The notes below the pieces were generated by a model that had not been told where the DNA came from, made no database searches, and saw only the letters and a program-made list of their open reading frames with translations. From positions 1 through 59,277 of the forward strand of contig JAHBVI010000035.1 of NCBI GenBank assembly GCA_019637635.1: a DNA stretch of 59,277 nt. The letters run 5' to 3'. The position numbers and the translations under genes are program-made. The stretch is from Anaerolineae bacterium (GTDB lineage Bacteria; Chloroflexota; Anaerolineae; Promineifilales; Promineifilaceae). Positions within the stretch are counted from its first letter, which is position 1. Each line of letters begins with the position of its first letter. Positions 7,409 to 16,350 of this stretch are shown here, in pieces.

Positions 7409-9052
7409 ATGATAAGACGAATTTTGGATTTCTTGAGCATCACGATTATTTTGGCCGCCTGCGCTTCGTCGCCGGTGGAATCGGTGGAGCTGGCTTCGGT
7501 GGTGGTCACGGCCGTTGCCGAACCTTTCCCCGCCCCCACCACCACCCTCACCCCGGCGTCCCCGCCGCCCTCACCTGCTCACCTGCTCACTCCCTCTCCT
7601 TCTCCCACCGCCACCGCAACGGCTACCGCCACCCATACACCCACCCCAACACCCACGGCCACACCCAACCCACCCATCATTGTCGCCGCCGCCCCGGAAT
7701 GGGAAACGACCGTGACCACCGCCCTCACCCAACTGGCAACCGACCAACAACCCTGGCAGTACCTCCGCAGTGAGGCCCCTGCCGCCGATGTAGCCGCCGG
7801 GCTGGCCCATCTAGCCGTCAGCGACGATCCCGACGGCGCGCTCATTGTGCAGGAGCCATTGGTGCTGGCCATCCCCTTCACCACCCACTGGCAATACATC
7901 AGCCTGGCGGACGCCCAGGCCGTGCTGGAAAACAGCCATCAGATTGTGACCGTTCTCCCGTGGAGCCAGATGACGCCAAACTTGAAGGCGCTGCCCGTCA
8001 ACGGCATCCGGCCCAATCAGCCAGAGTACCCGCTGCAAACCCAACTGACGCTCACGGCCGTACCGGGCATGGACACGGCCGTGTCTGAACTCCTCCCCCT
8101 GCTGCAAACCGCTTTACAACCCGCCCCCGTTGTGCATCTGGCCGCCGTCGGCGACATCATGTTAGACCGCAGCCTGGGCTACAACCTGCAACAGGGCTAC
8201 CTGACCTACCCCTTTGCCAAAGTGTCCCACCTGTTCCACGCCGCCGACATCACCGTCGGCAACGTAGAGTCGGCGCTGGGCACGGGCGGCGAACCGATGC
8301 CCAAAAGCTACCCCTTCCGCGCCCCCCCGGAAGCGGCCGAATCGCTGGCATTGGCCGGTTTCGACGTGGTTTCGCTGGCGAATAATCACGGCATGGATTA
8401 TGGCGCGGAAACACTACTCGAAGGTATTGACCTGCTGAAAGCGGCTGGCGTGCAGCCCATTGGCGCCGGCGCCAACCGCGCCGAGGCCCGCGCCCCCTAT
8501 ATCACCGAAGTGAACGGGCTGACGATGGCTTTCCTGGGTTATGTGAACGTGCCGGTGGAAGCGCGCAGCGTCTTTGATGTGCGCACCTGGGATGCCACGG
8601 AGACAACCCCCGGCCTGGCCTGGGGTGAACCGGATGTGGTGACGGAAGATGTCACGGCCGTGCGTCCCCAGGCCGACCTCGTTGTTGTTGTGCTGCACAG
8701 CGGCTACGAGTACGTCGAAGAGCCAAGCGAACCACAGGCCGCCATTGCCCGCGCCGCCATAGACGCCGGCGCCGACCTGGTCATCGGTCATCACGCCCAC
8801 ATCTTGCAAGGCATTGAGTTTTACAATGGCGGCGTCATCGTCTACGGGTTGGGTAATTTTGCCTTTGAGATTGACGGCGACCCCAGCACCGCCATTTTGA
8901 ATGTGTGGCTGGACAAAAACGGCGTGCGCGAACTGGAATTGATCCCGGCGACCATCCAGTTTGGCGGCCAACCCCGCCTGTTGGAAGTCTGGGAACCGTT
9001 CCCGGCATTAGATCGCGTTTATTATTTGACGCGGATTTTGAATCGCTGGTAG
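7409..9052 (+). CDS. CapA-family lipoprotein (PGA_cap metallophosphatase-like)
   Basis: A 547-aa lipoprotein with lipobox LAAC (Cys18) and a Pro/Thr-rich linker (about 40-90). A middle segment (about 95-235) resembles part of a substrate-binding-protein fold. The CapA domain spans about 245-530, with all expected blocks: AAVGDIMLDR, NVESALG, SLANNHGMDYG, VLHSGYEYVE, GHHAH and YGLGNFAFE. CapA proteins take part in poly-gamma-glutamate capsule export or anchoring, but many homologues have no known substrate. No capB or capC lies nearby, so a capsule role is not supported by context. It probably acts at the cell surface with the M15 peptidase. Confidence 0.85.
   Translation: MIRRILDFLSITIILAACASSPVESVELASVVVTAVAEPFPAPTTTLTPASPPPSPAHLLTPSPSPTATATATATHTPTPTPTATPNPPIIVAAAPEWETTVTTALTQLATDQQPWQYLRSEAPAADVAAGLAHLAVSDDPDGALIVQEPLVLAIPFTTHWQYISLADAQAVLENSHQIVTVLPWSQMTPNLKALPVNGIRPNQPEYPLQTQLTLTAVPGMDTAVSELLPLLQTALQPAPVVHLAAVGDIMLDRSLGYNLQQGYLTYPFAKVSHLFHAADITVGNVESALGTGGEPMPKSYPFRAPPEAAESLALAGFDVVSLANNHGMDYGAETLLEGIDLLKAAGVQPIGAGANRAEARAPYITEVNGLTMAFLGYVNVPVEARSVFDVRTWDATETTPGLAWGEPDVVTEDVTAVRPQADLVVVVLHSGYEYVEEPSEPQAAIARAAIDAGADLVIGHHAHILQGIEFYNGGVIVYGLGNFAFEIDGDPSTAILNVWLDKNGVRELELIPATIQFGGQPRLLEVWEPFPALDRVYYLTRILNRW
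7547..7569 (+). repeat. GC-rich linker repeat, copy 2
   Basis: This block is identical to 6498-6520 over 23 bp but is translated in another frame (LTPASPPP). Confidence 0.8.
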
Positions 9053-9065
9053 AAAGCAATCAGGT

Positions 9066-9098
9066 AGACATCCGATTTCTCAAAGAAATCGGATGTCT
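9066..9098. terminator. Perfect 15-bp stem-loop after the capA-like gene
   Basis: AGACATCCGATTTCT and its exact complement (9084-9098) are separated by CAA. No long T-run follows on either side, so it could be a weak terminator or a dispersed hairpin element. Confidence 0.6.
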
Positions 9099-9120
9099 GG
9101 TTAAAATTCAATCACCCACT

Positions 9121-9855
9121 ATGGACGAGCTAGAGGAACAAAAAGAGACGGGACTATTCAAACAAGTTTTGCGCGGGCACATTGCCCCCGAACGCCAACT
9201 GGTAGGAGCCGGCGTTCTGTCGCCGCAGATGGCAATTCTGCGGCAGTGGCAGGTAGACCGGCTGGCGCAGACACATGAAGATTTACTACGCAATAAGCGG
9301 TACGGCCGTGCCTGCCAATTTTTCCTCTCCGACATCTACGGCGCGCAAGATTTCAGCCAGCGCGACGCCGACGCCGAAAATGTCTACCGCACCATGCGCA
9401 AATACCTGCCCGACCGCCTGCTCATCACCATGGGCAAAACTATCGCCCTTAACAAAATCACCCAGCAGCTAGACGCCCACCTGCTTGACGCATTGGTAAA
9501 TCGGCTGGGCATGACCGACACCCTCACCGCCGAGATGTACGCCGAAGCCTACCGCCTATGCGACAACTACGAAACACGCCAGAAACAGCTAGATATGGTA
9601 CTGGACGTGGGCCGAGGCGTGGATAACCTCACCCGCATCCCCATGATCGGCATGGTGCTGCGCGCCGCCCGCCGCCCCGCCAACCGCAGCGGCTGGAGCG
9701 AACTGCAAGATTTCATGGAACGGGGTTTTGCTGCCTTTAAGGAAATGCGCGGGGCGGATCAATTCCTGGCCATTGTGGAACAACGCGAACGTCAGATTTT
9801 AGACCAGATATTTGCCAACGCTCCCCATCCCTTCTCTATTGCCCGCCAAACTTAA
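9121..9855 (+). CDS. Uncharacterised helical protein (FFLSDIYG motif)
   Basis: A 244-aa soluble, mostly helical protein with no signal peptide. The segment CQFFLSDIYGAQDFSQRDAD (about residues 62-81) matches a conserved motif I have seen in uncharacterised bacterial proteins, but I cannot give it a function. The start at ATG 9121 is chosen because it is the first ATG after the hairpin and the longer frame would overlap the capA-like gene. There is no clear ribosome binding site. TAAAAT at 9102-9107 could be a -10 box. It is convergent with the broken Rpn gene, with one base between them. Confidence 0.7.
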   Translation: MDELEEQKETGLFKQVLRGHIAPERQLVGAGVLSPQMAILRQWQVDRLAQTHEDLLRNKRYGRACQFFLSDIYGAQDFSQRDADAENVYRTMRKYLPDRLLITMGKTIALNKITQQLDAHLLDALVNRLGMTDTLTAEMYAEAYRLCDNYETRQKQLDMVLDVGRGVDNLTRIPMIGMVLRAARRPANRSGWSELQDFMERGFAAFKEMRGADQFLAIVEQRERQILDQIFANAPHPFSIARQT

Positions 9856-9856
9856 T

Positions 9857-10843
9857 TCAATTGGCAGATACTTCTCTTTGTAACTCCTTTACTTCAGCTA
9901 TCGTCAACCCGGTGATCTCGCTAACAGTGATCACATCGTGAAGTTTCAGCAGTTGGCGAGCGATATTTTGCTTCTCTTTAAGTCTTCCCAATTCCAAACC
10001 CTGTTCCAATCCCTGTTCCAATCCCTGTTCCAAACCTTGTTCCAAACCTTGTTTAATACCCTGTTCAACACCCTGCTTAATGCCTTCTTGAATAAACTCC
10101 TGGGCTATTGTTGCCATCGCCTGTTCTCCTTGCGCTCCATAGCGCAATAATGCTCGTTGCAAATCCTCTCGCGTAACCTTTTCTGTAGCTTTGCCTAAAT
10201 AATACAAAACTGCGTAGATATATTCCAGTCCCGTATCCCGGTGTTTTAATTCAAACAATAGGTCAATGAGATCGTCCTATTCACGGTGTAAGTGAGGATT
10301 CAATATCGCTCGCAGCACCGATAAGCTGACACGCAGCCAGATTTCTCCCTTGATTGTTTCGTCTGAGAGATGGGAAAAGTCGCTCAAATGGTAATGAAAA
10401 GACGGCAAATAAGTACGCAACACTGCCGGTGCATTCAACAACGAATGAAAGTCAGTGGAAATGTTCCACGGCCGTTCCCCATGATAGACAACCAGGGGAA
10501 TAATTGGCGCTAAAGGTAGACCATCCTTTAGTTGTTGCTCCCAAAAGCGCACCATGTAACGTAATAGCTGCAAAATGACCAGAGGATCAGGGTAGCTTTT
10601 ATGCTCAAACAGGAAATAGATGAAAGCCACATCACCATGCGCCAACTGCACCTGGTAAAGAAGGTCGGTTTGATGTTCACGCATTGTCTCGTCAACAAAG
10701 GAACCATCTTGCAAGTGCAATGTGTTCAGATCGAGCAACGCCAGAACTTCAGTCGGCAAATACTCTTCGAGGTAATTACGCGCAATCTCTATGCGGCTAA
10801 AACTTTCGCGGAAAAACTTATCGTGAGGGTTTTGTACAGCCAT
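9857..10843 (-). pseudogene. Rpn-family nuclease gene split by an in-frame amber codon
   Basis: Two same-frame pieces, 10843-10280 and 10276-9857, are separated only by TAG at 10279-10277. Piece one (188 aa) carries the PD-(D/E)xK transposase_31 domain, with HDKFFRESFS at the start and FLFEHKSYPDPLVILQLLRYM as the nuclease core. Piece two is the C-terminal part with the typical low-complexity run EQGLEQGLEQGLEQG. Intact family members are single proteins of about 300-330 aa, which the joined length matches. Rpn proteins promote RecA-independent recombination and have also been proposed in phage defence. The simplest reading is a recent nonsense mutation. A downstream TTG restart or a sequencing error are alternatives. 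Confidence 0.8.
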
Positions 10844-10871
10844 GGTTGTCCCCCTGCTTCATATCTGGTTT

Positions 10872-12275
10872 TTAATCTTCCGGTCGCTCGCCGGCCGGGG
10901 CCATTTTGACGAGGCGGGGATCAAAGCGGGCCAGCACTTCCACCAGGTCGCGTTGGGCGGCCATCACCTGGTGAATGTCTTTGTAGGCCATGGGCACCTC
11001 ATCCAGCCCGGCGGAAATCAAGGTGACGTCTCTTTCGCGCAAATACTTCTTCACGTCGTGCCAGGTGAAGGATTTGATCGCCTGTTTGCGGCTCATGCGG
11101 CGGCCGGCGCCGTGCGCGGCCGATTGCAACGATGCCTCGTTCCCCTTGCCCCGCACCACAAAACCGGGCGCGCCCATCGAGCCAGGAATGATGCCCAAAA
11201 CCCCCTTGCCTGCCGGTGTGGCTCCCTTGCGGTGGACAATGACCGTTTCGCCATCATGCTCCTCCTTCCAGGCGAAATTGTGGTGATTTTCAATATCTAG
11301 CAGCACTTTGGCCCCCAGGTTTTTGGCGATGTGTTTGTGAATCAGAGCATGATTGGCGGCGGCATACAAGCCCATTAGCTGCATGGCAGCCCAATACTCC
11401 CGGCCAGCGTCGGTGTCCAGATCCAGCCAGGCCAGATGACGCAGTTGTTTGGGCAGTTCCGGGTGTAAATCCATAGCCAGCTTGCTGTAATAGTCACAGA
11501 CGGAGGCGCCGGTGCCGCGGCTGCCACTATGGCTGAGCAAGGCCACATACTGCCCTTTGGACAAACCCACCACCTCGTCCAGCACTTCCAAAATGCCAAA
11601 CTCGACGAAATGGTTGCCGCTGCCGCTGGTGCCTAGCTGCTCCCACGCCTTGTCGCGGTGGCGCTGGGTAATGGGGCTGACACTCCAATCCTCTTCCATC
11701 ACCGGATGGTCACGCCGCAGTTGGCGGGGGAAGCCGGCGCCAATGCCAAAGCGGGTTTCGGCTTCAATGGCGTTGGCCAGCCGCTTTTGCTCGCCGCGAA
11801 TCATATTGGGGTGCATATCCAGCACTGTCAGCTTCATGCGGCAGGCAATGTCCACGCCTACGGCGTAAGGAATGACGGCGTTGCGCGTAGCTAAGACGCC
11901 GCCAATGGGCAACCCATACCCCACATGGGCATCGGGCATCAGCGCGCCGCGCACGGAAACGGGCAGTTGCACGGCGTTTTCAATTTGCTCGATAGAAGCG
12001 GCTTCCAGGTCTTCACCCCAGATGTGAAAGGGGGCGGGTTGGGCGCGCGGCTTAAAGGTGGGGGTTGGTGCGTGCTGGGCCAGGATGGCACTGGCCAACC
12101 CGCCAAACAGTTCATCATTGGTGTAGTCGGATGGGTTTTCGACAACGGCCGTAATCAAATCCGGTATGTCACGTTTAGGAATACCCATCGCGCGGGCATC
12201 GCGCACGGCCGTGCCCGCCGCCTTCATCGCCTCCCCCGGTGGCACACCTAAACGCGCCAGTTTACTTGCATTCAT
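10872..12275 (-). CDS. rtcB: RNA-splicing ligase RtcB
   Basis: A cytoplasmic GTP- and manganese-dependent RNA ligase that joins 2-prime,3-prime-cyclic phosphate or 3-prime-phosphate ends to 5-prime-OH ends in tRNA and RNA repair. All family blocks are present: MPDAHVGYGLPIGG, VGVDIAC (metal ligands), GTSGSGNHFVEFG, LLSHSGSRGTG, HRKGATPAGKG, IPGSMGAPG and HGAGRRMSR with the guanylated His. The length of 467 aa is usual for the long bacterial type. The ATG at 12275 is preferred over the GTG two codons earlier. No archease or RtcA lies nearby. Confidence 0.95.
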   Translation of the reverse strand: MNASKLARLGVPPGEAMKAAGTAVRDARAMGIPKRDIPDLITAVVENPSDYTNDELFGGLASAILAQHAPTPTFKPRAQPAPFHIWGEDLEAASIEQIENAVQLPVSVRGALMPDAHVGYGLPIGGVLATRNAVIPYAVGVDIACRMKLTVLDMHPNMIRGEQKRLANAIEAETRFGIGAGFPRQLRRDHPVMEEDWSVSPITQRHRDKAWEQLGTSGSGNHFVEFGILEVLDEVVGLSKGQYVALLSHSGSRGTGASVCDYYSKLAMDLHPELPKQLRHLAWLDLDTDAGREYWAAMQLMGLYAAANHALIHKHIAKNLGAKVLLDIENHHNFAWKEEHDGETVIVHRKGATPAGKGVLGIIPGSMGAPGFVVRGKGNEASLQSAAHGAGRRMSRKQAIKSFTWHDVKKYLRERDVTLISAGLDEVPMAYKDIHQVMAAQRDLVEVLARFDPRLVKMAPAGERPED

Positions 12276-12291
12276 ATACACTCACAGGTTT

Positions 12292-12338
12292 GTAGTAGGC
12301 GATTTATCGCCATTTGACGGCGATAAATCGCCTACTAC
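12292..12338. repeat. Perfect 20-bp inverted repeat hairpin
   Basis: Arms 12292-12311 and 12319-12338 (GTAGTAGGCGATTTATCGCC and its exact complement) flank a 7-nt loop. It lies between two minus-strand genes. A run of six T follows the hairpin on the plus strand only, so a REP-like element is more likely than a terminator for the gene at 12349. Confidence 0.8.
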
Positions 12339-12348
12339 GAACGTTTTT

Positions 12349-15042
12349 TCAGAATTTGCGGCTGCGGATATTTTCAAAGGCGGCGTAGACGGACGATTTG
12401 CGCCGGCCGCTGCCATCCACAATACCCGCATTGCGCATCAGGTCAGACCAGGCAAACCAGATGACCACCGGTATCAGGTTGGTATACCGGGCGGCAATGG
12501 TGCTGTACACATCCTGAATGTACATGGCGATGTCCTGATAATACGGCGGCCCAATCTCGTTATCGGCAGCCACGCCAATCTCCGTCACCCAAAACTTCAG
12601 GCCGGGAAGATCCCTTTCATACTCCGCAAACGCCTGCCCCAACGTGCCAAACGTCTGGCCCCAATCAAACGGCGCTTTGGTTCCCCAACGGCCGTAGGGA
12701 TGAATCCCAATCGCGTCCACCGGCCAGGGACCATTGAGCGCCTGTTTACACGCCTTCAAATAGGGGATGCCCTTATTTGGCCCCGTCGCCAGCCCGCCAA
12801 AGATCAGCGGCGACTCCGGCGACTCAGCCCGGATCGCCTCCGCTACCCGTTTCAACACCACCGCAAACTGCGCTGGCGGCACATAAACAGAAGCCGGATT
12901 GTTTTCCAGGTCGCCCTCATTCCAGATTTCATACGCCACTTTTGCGCCGAACTTTTTATAGCGGGTGGCAAGCTGGCGGGCCACGTCGGCCAACTGATTG
13001 GCATAGGTACTCCAATCGTTGTTGCCCGACCAGGGCGCATTGCCCCAAACCGTCTCCTGATTCAGCACAATCAGCGAACCAATGCCCTGCGCTACATAGC
13101 CCTGCACCAGCGGGTCAAACTGGCGGAAAGCGGCGTTGATGTCTTGCCGTTCCGCCGGGTTGTGCCGCGCCGCCAGTTTGAACACCCACCGCACCCAATC
13201 CATACCCTGCAGCTCAGCCGTTTGCAGCGGGTTGCTGTGCGGCGCATCCGGGTTGATGTTCATGCCGGTTTGTAAAGGCGGCGCAGCCGGTGGTTCACGG
13301 TGGTGGGGCGGCGTAGGGGTAGGCGTGGGCGTGGGGGTAGGTGTAGGAGCAGGTGCGCCTTGCGTCACCTGAATTCGCAGATAAACCACTTCGCCGAATA
13401 AATTCCCCCTATCATCCTTCATGCGCCAATCGCCAAAGTGGACGCCCGGCGTCGTCGGTGCGGTCAGCCTGATGGAAACATCGCCCGTCGCACCTGGGGC
13501 AATGGCGGGCAGAGGATAGCTGGTCTGGCTGCTCATCGCTTCACCATTCACCAGGACAAGGCTGAAACCTGGACCCCATACCCGTGTGCCACTGTTCTTG
13601 ACGCGCCAGGTTTTGACAAATTGCGTACCGGGGGCAATAGGCGTATCGTCAGGGATGGTGACATCGGCCACGTAGGCGCTGTTGCTGGTGGCAGGTTGGC
13701 TGGCGGGCGCTTCCGAAATGATGCGCAAAAAAACGACATCGCCAAACTGATTGCCCTGGGGGTCGGCCAACCGCCAATCGCCATAATACACGTTCGGCGG
13801 TGCGGGCGCGGTCATCTGCACGGTAATATCTACCGTTTCGCCTGGTTTGGCTGCCGGTAGGGTCGCTTTGCCACCTGACCCCATCTGGCTGCCACCCACA
13901 TTGACCAGAAAGTAACCCGCCCCCCACGTCGTTTCGCCGGTGTTACGTACCCGCCACGTTTTGGCAAATTTCTGCCCGGCCGGCAGGCGGGTATCGTCAG
14001 GAATGGTCACGTCGGCCACAAACGCGGCGTTTGACTTTTTGGCCGCCGGTTGTATGGGCGGCCGCGGGTCGGCAATCACCACCGGCGGTGGGGCCGGTGG
14101 TTTTGGCTGTACCGGCGGGGGCACATCCGGTTTGGGCGTCGCTTTTACCGGTTCTACTTCAAATTGATGCTGCAAAGTGAAATCCTTCACCGGGGCGATG
14201 AGGCGCTGGGCTTTGTTGGCAATGCCGCCAAATTCCGGCCCCAAATACCAGATAGCCGCGCCTTTTATTTCCGGATACTTTGCATACAGTTCACCCACCT
14301 TTTGAATGTCTTTGATCGCTTTTTCCGGCGGCGGCACGTCATTGAGCGTCCAGCCCCATTCGGTGATATGCACGGTGGGGCGAGGGATGCCGTGTTTGTC
14401 ACACACGGCAAACAACGCCTGGAAGCGGCCAATTTTATAGGGATAACCATCCATGATGTTATCCACGATGTAGCTGTATTCGTGCAGGGCGACGGCGGCT
14501 TGAGACGGCCGTTTGGCACATAACCGCAAATAGTCCAACATGCCCGGCTCTTCCCAGCCGTTCGGTTCCGGCTCCCCACTCGACCAGGCAAACAGGCTGA
14601 CCTTATACCCTTCCGCCTGGGCCAGATTGGCAATATGCACCGCAAAACGGCCGAGCCAGTCACAATAATCCTTGTCTACCTCGTTAATGGGTTCAATCCA
14701 GGTCAATTCTTTGTCAAATTCCGGCGGCAATTTGTCACGGGTGCGCCGCCAGTGCAGTTCCGCGCCCCCTTCGGGGTCTTTGGCGTATTTGGGGTCTTTG
14801 TAGGGCGGCACGTCATAATCATATTGGTGCCTCTGCCCCACCGTGCTGATCCGGTAAACCAGGGTGTGGGGGACACCACTTTTGCGCGCCAGTTGGCCGG
14901 CCTCAAAAACCGGGCCGTAGCTATCTACCGACTTGATCATAAACGGAATACGCGCTGCATCCAGCGCCTTAAAGTAGTCACCAATCCCGGAAGCATTGCC
15001 CCCCGGCCCGGTGTGGAAACCGATTTTGTTGTGGACTTTCAT
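12349..15042 (-). CDS. Double glycosidase-fold protein with two NBR1-Ig domains
   Basis: An 897-aa modular protein. Residues about 5-290 form a TIM-barrel of the GH-A type, with N-E in WIEPINEVD (about 121-122) and a second Glu in HITEWGW (about 229). A Pro-rich linker and two NBR1-Ig-like domains follow (about 340-445 and 455-562; each has VADVTIPDDT, KTWRV.N.G and GDWR). A Pro-Thr linker leads to a second GH-A barrel (about 593-898), with EIWNEGD (Glu 710) and WVTEIG (Glu 822). Substrates are unknown. No signal peptide is visible, which is odd for such a protein. Of two adjacent ATGs the second fits AAGGAGG better. It probably shares an operon with the upstream GH46-like gene. Confidence 0.8.
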   Translation of the reverse strand: MKVHNKIGFHTGPGGNASGIGDYFKALDAARIPFMIKSVDSYGPVFEAGQLARKSGVPHTLVYRISTVGQRHQYDYDVPPYKDPKYAKDPEGGAELHWRRTRDKLPPEFDKELTWIEPINEVDKDYCDWLGRFAVHIANLAQAEGYKVSLFAWSSGEPEPNGWEEPGMLDYLRLCAKRPSQAAVALHEYSYIVDNIMDGYPYKIGRFQALFAVCDKHGIPRPTVHITEWGWTLNDVPPPEKAIKDIQKVGELYAKYPEIKGAAIWYLGPEFGGIANKAQRLIAPVKDFTLQHQFEVEPVKATPKPDVPPPVQPKPPAPPPVVIADPRPPIQPAAKKSNAAFVADVTIPDDTRLPAGQKFAKTWRVRNTGETTWGAGYFLVNVGGSQMGSGGKATLPAAKPGETVDITVQMTAPAPPNVYYGDWRLADPQGNQFGDVVFLRIISEAPASQPATSNSAYVADVTIPDDTPIAPGTQFVKTWRVKNSGTRVWGPGFSLVLVNGEAMSSQTSYPLPAIAPGATGDVSIRLTAPTTPGVHFGDWRMKDDRGNLFGEVVYLRIQVTQGAPAPTPTPTPTPTPTPPHHREPPAAPPLQTGMNINPDAPHSNPLQTAELQGMDWVRWVFKLAARHNPAERQDINAAFRQFDPLVQGYVAQGIGSLIVLNQETVWGNAPWSGNNDWSTYANQLADVARQLATRYKKFGAKVAYEIWNEGDLENNPASVYVPPAQFAVVLKRVAEAIRAESPESPLIFGGLATGPNKGIPYLKACKQALNGPWPVDAIGIHPYGRWGTKAPFDWGQTFGTLGQAFAEYERDLPGLKFWVTEIGVAADNEIGPPYYQDIAMYIQDVYSTIAARYTNLIPVVIWFAWSDLMRNAGIVDGSGRRKSSVYAAFENIRSRKF

Positions 15043-15048
15043 CATGTC

Positions 15049-15121
15049 CTCCTTGTCGGTAATCGGTAAACGGTAATCGGTTATCGGTGAGCAAACCGAT
15101 TACCGTTCACCGATTACTGAA
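15049..15121. repeat. Heptanucleotide repeat tract, family B
   Basis: TAATCGG-type direct units and CCGATTA-type inverted units fill the spacer between the two NBR1-Ig genes. The stop codon of the upstream gene (15116-15114) lies inside the tract. Confidence 0.85.
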
Positions 15122-16241
15122 TTCCGGCCACCTGCCGGCCGCGCACATTCAACGTACCTTCCAATTTCAGATTGCCCGCCTGGAGCAGTTTGCGATATTC
15201 CTGCACACGGAAGGTGGAGGTGCGCAGGGCGTTACCGGTGCCTTTGTCCCCTTTGGCGATGTACTGGTCGGCCAGGCGGTTGAGCCGCTCTTCACGTAAA
15301 TCAAGAAAGGCGCCAATCCATTGCGGTTCGGTGATGCCCTTTTCGCCAATTTTGCCGCCTAATCGTTCGGTGACGCGGGGCAAAACGATGTGCAGCCCGC
15401 CCTGGATATTGGTGTCATACAGGGCGGCCAATCCCAGCGGCGAACGCACGTTGTATTCACGGGCGGCGGTCACGGCCGGTTTGTAGAAGCTCTCTTCAAA
15501 CACGGTGTCCTGGGCTTCGGACATGGCCGGTTCCTGCGCCGCTTCCAGGAGGAGTTGTTTGATACGGCCGTCGTGCCTCAAACTGGCATCCATCTGCGCC
15601 ACCCGCGCCGCGTATTCGTTGCGCAGCGCCTGGGCCGTGCCGCTGCTGCTGCGGGCCAGGTAGGCTTGCAGCACCCGGTTCAGCGTGCCCGAAGCCAGTG
15701 TTGCCTGATGTTTGCCAAAGCTGATGACACCGGCGTCGTAGGTCTGGTAAGCGGCGGGGTTGCCCTCCGGGCTGCCTGACTCAAAGATGCTAGTGATGGC
15801 CCAAATCGTTTGTCGCCATTTGGCCGGTTCAAAATCCCCCGCAAACAGTACCGGCGGGGGCGCTGGTTTCTCTTCGATTTTAGGCGGTTTTTCTTCTACT
15901 TTGGCGTTATAAGGCACCAGAATGCGCAGGTAAACGAGTTCGCCAAAAAATTGCCCCTGGGCATTGCGCAGCCGCCAATCGCCAAAATGTTTCCCGGCGG
16001 TGACGGGGGCAGTCTGGTTGATGGAAACGTCTACCTGCTGGCCGGGGGCGGCGACGGGCAGGGGCACGGCCGTCGGGCTGCCCATGGCGTTCCCATTCAC
16101 AAATACCAGTTCATAACCCGGCCCCCAGGCGGTACTGCCGTTATTCTGCACCCGCCAGGTTTTCACAAAGGGTTTACCCGGTTCAATTTGCACATCATCG
16201 GGGATGGTTACGTCGGCAATGTAACGGCCGTTGTCGCTCAT
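15114..16241 (-). CDS. NBR1-Ig domain fused to chitosanase-like (GH46-type) domain
   Basis: A 375-aa protein. Residues about 5-105 are an NBR1-Ig domain (YIADVTIPDDV, KTWRVQNNGSTAWGPGY, HFGDWRLRN), closely similar to the two in the neighbour. After a Lys/Pro-rich linker, residues about 145-370 resemble the GH46 chitosanase fold. The segment ITSIFESGSPEG would hold the catalytic Glu and YDAGVISFGKHQ the Asp region. Activity on chitosan or peptidoglycan is inference. No signal peptide is present. The start at 16241 is fixed by AGAGGAGG six bases upstream, so the longer frame from 16268 is rejected. Confidence 0.75.
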   Translation of the reverse strand: MSDNGRYIADVTIPDDVQIEPGKPFVKTWRVQNNGSTAWGPGYELVFVNGNAMGSPTAVPLPVAAPGQQVDVSINQTAPVTAGKHFGDWRLRNAQGQFFGELVYLRILVPYNAKVEEKPPKIEEKPAPPPVLFAGDFEPAKWRQTIWAITSIFESGSPEGNPAAYQTYDAGVISFGKHQATLASGTLNRVLQAYLARSSSGTAQALRNEYAARVAQMDASLRHDGRIKQLLLEAAQEPAMSEAQDTVFEESFYKPAVTAAREYNVRSPLGLAALYDTNIQGGLHIVLPRVTERLGGKIGEKGITEPQWIGAFLDLREERLNRLADQYIAKGDKGTGNALRTSTFRVQEYRKLLQAGNLKLEGTLNVRGRQVAGIQ

Positions 16242-16350
16242 ACTACCTCCTCTTAAATTGTCAGTCACATGAATAATTCGTCTGATCCCGATAAAATCAA
16301 AATTGTCGTACTTGTGTGCGGTAAATGCGCCGGGTATGGACCGAAGCCCA

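Noticed and set aside
7409..9052. Capsule biosynthesis locus
   Set aside because: No capB, capC or polymer export gene accompanies the CapA-like gene, so only the domain is claimed.
10277..10279. TAG recoding (pyrrolysine) in the Rpn gene
   Set aside because: No pyl genes or other read-through amber codons were seen. A nonsense mutation is simpler.
9857..10843. Rpn gene as part of an insertion sequence
   Set aside because: No terminal inverted repeats or target duplications are visible; Rpn genes are usually not IS elements.
12166..13275. A 369-aa plus-strand frame across the rtcB/glycosidase junction
   Set aside because: It spans two well-supported minus-strand genes and a hairpin, with no recognisable domain.
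15114..16241. Phage endolysin
   Set aside because: No phage genes lie near, and the NBR1-Ig domain and paired glycosidase point to a cellular role.
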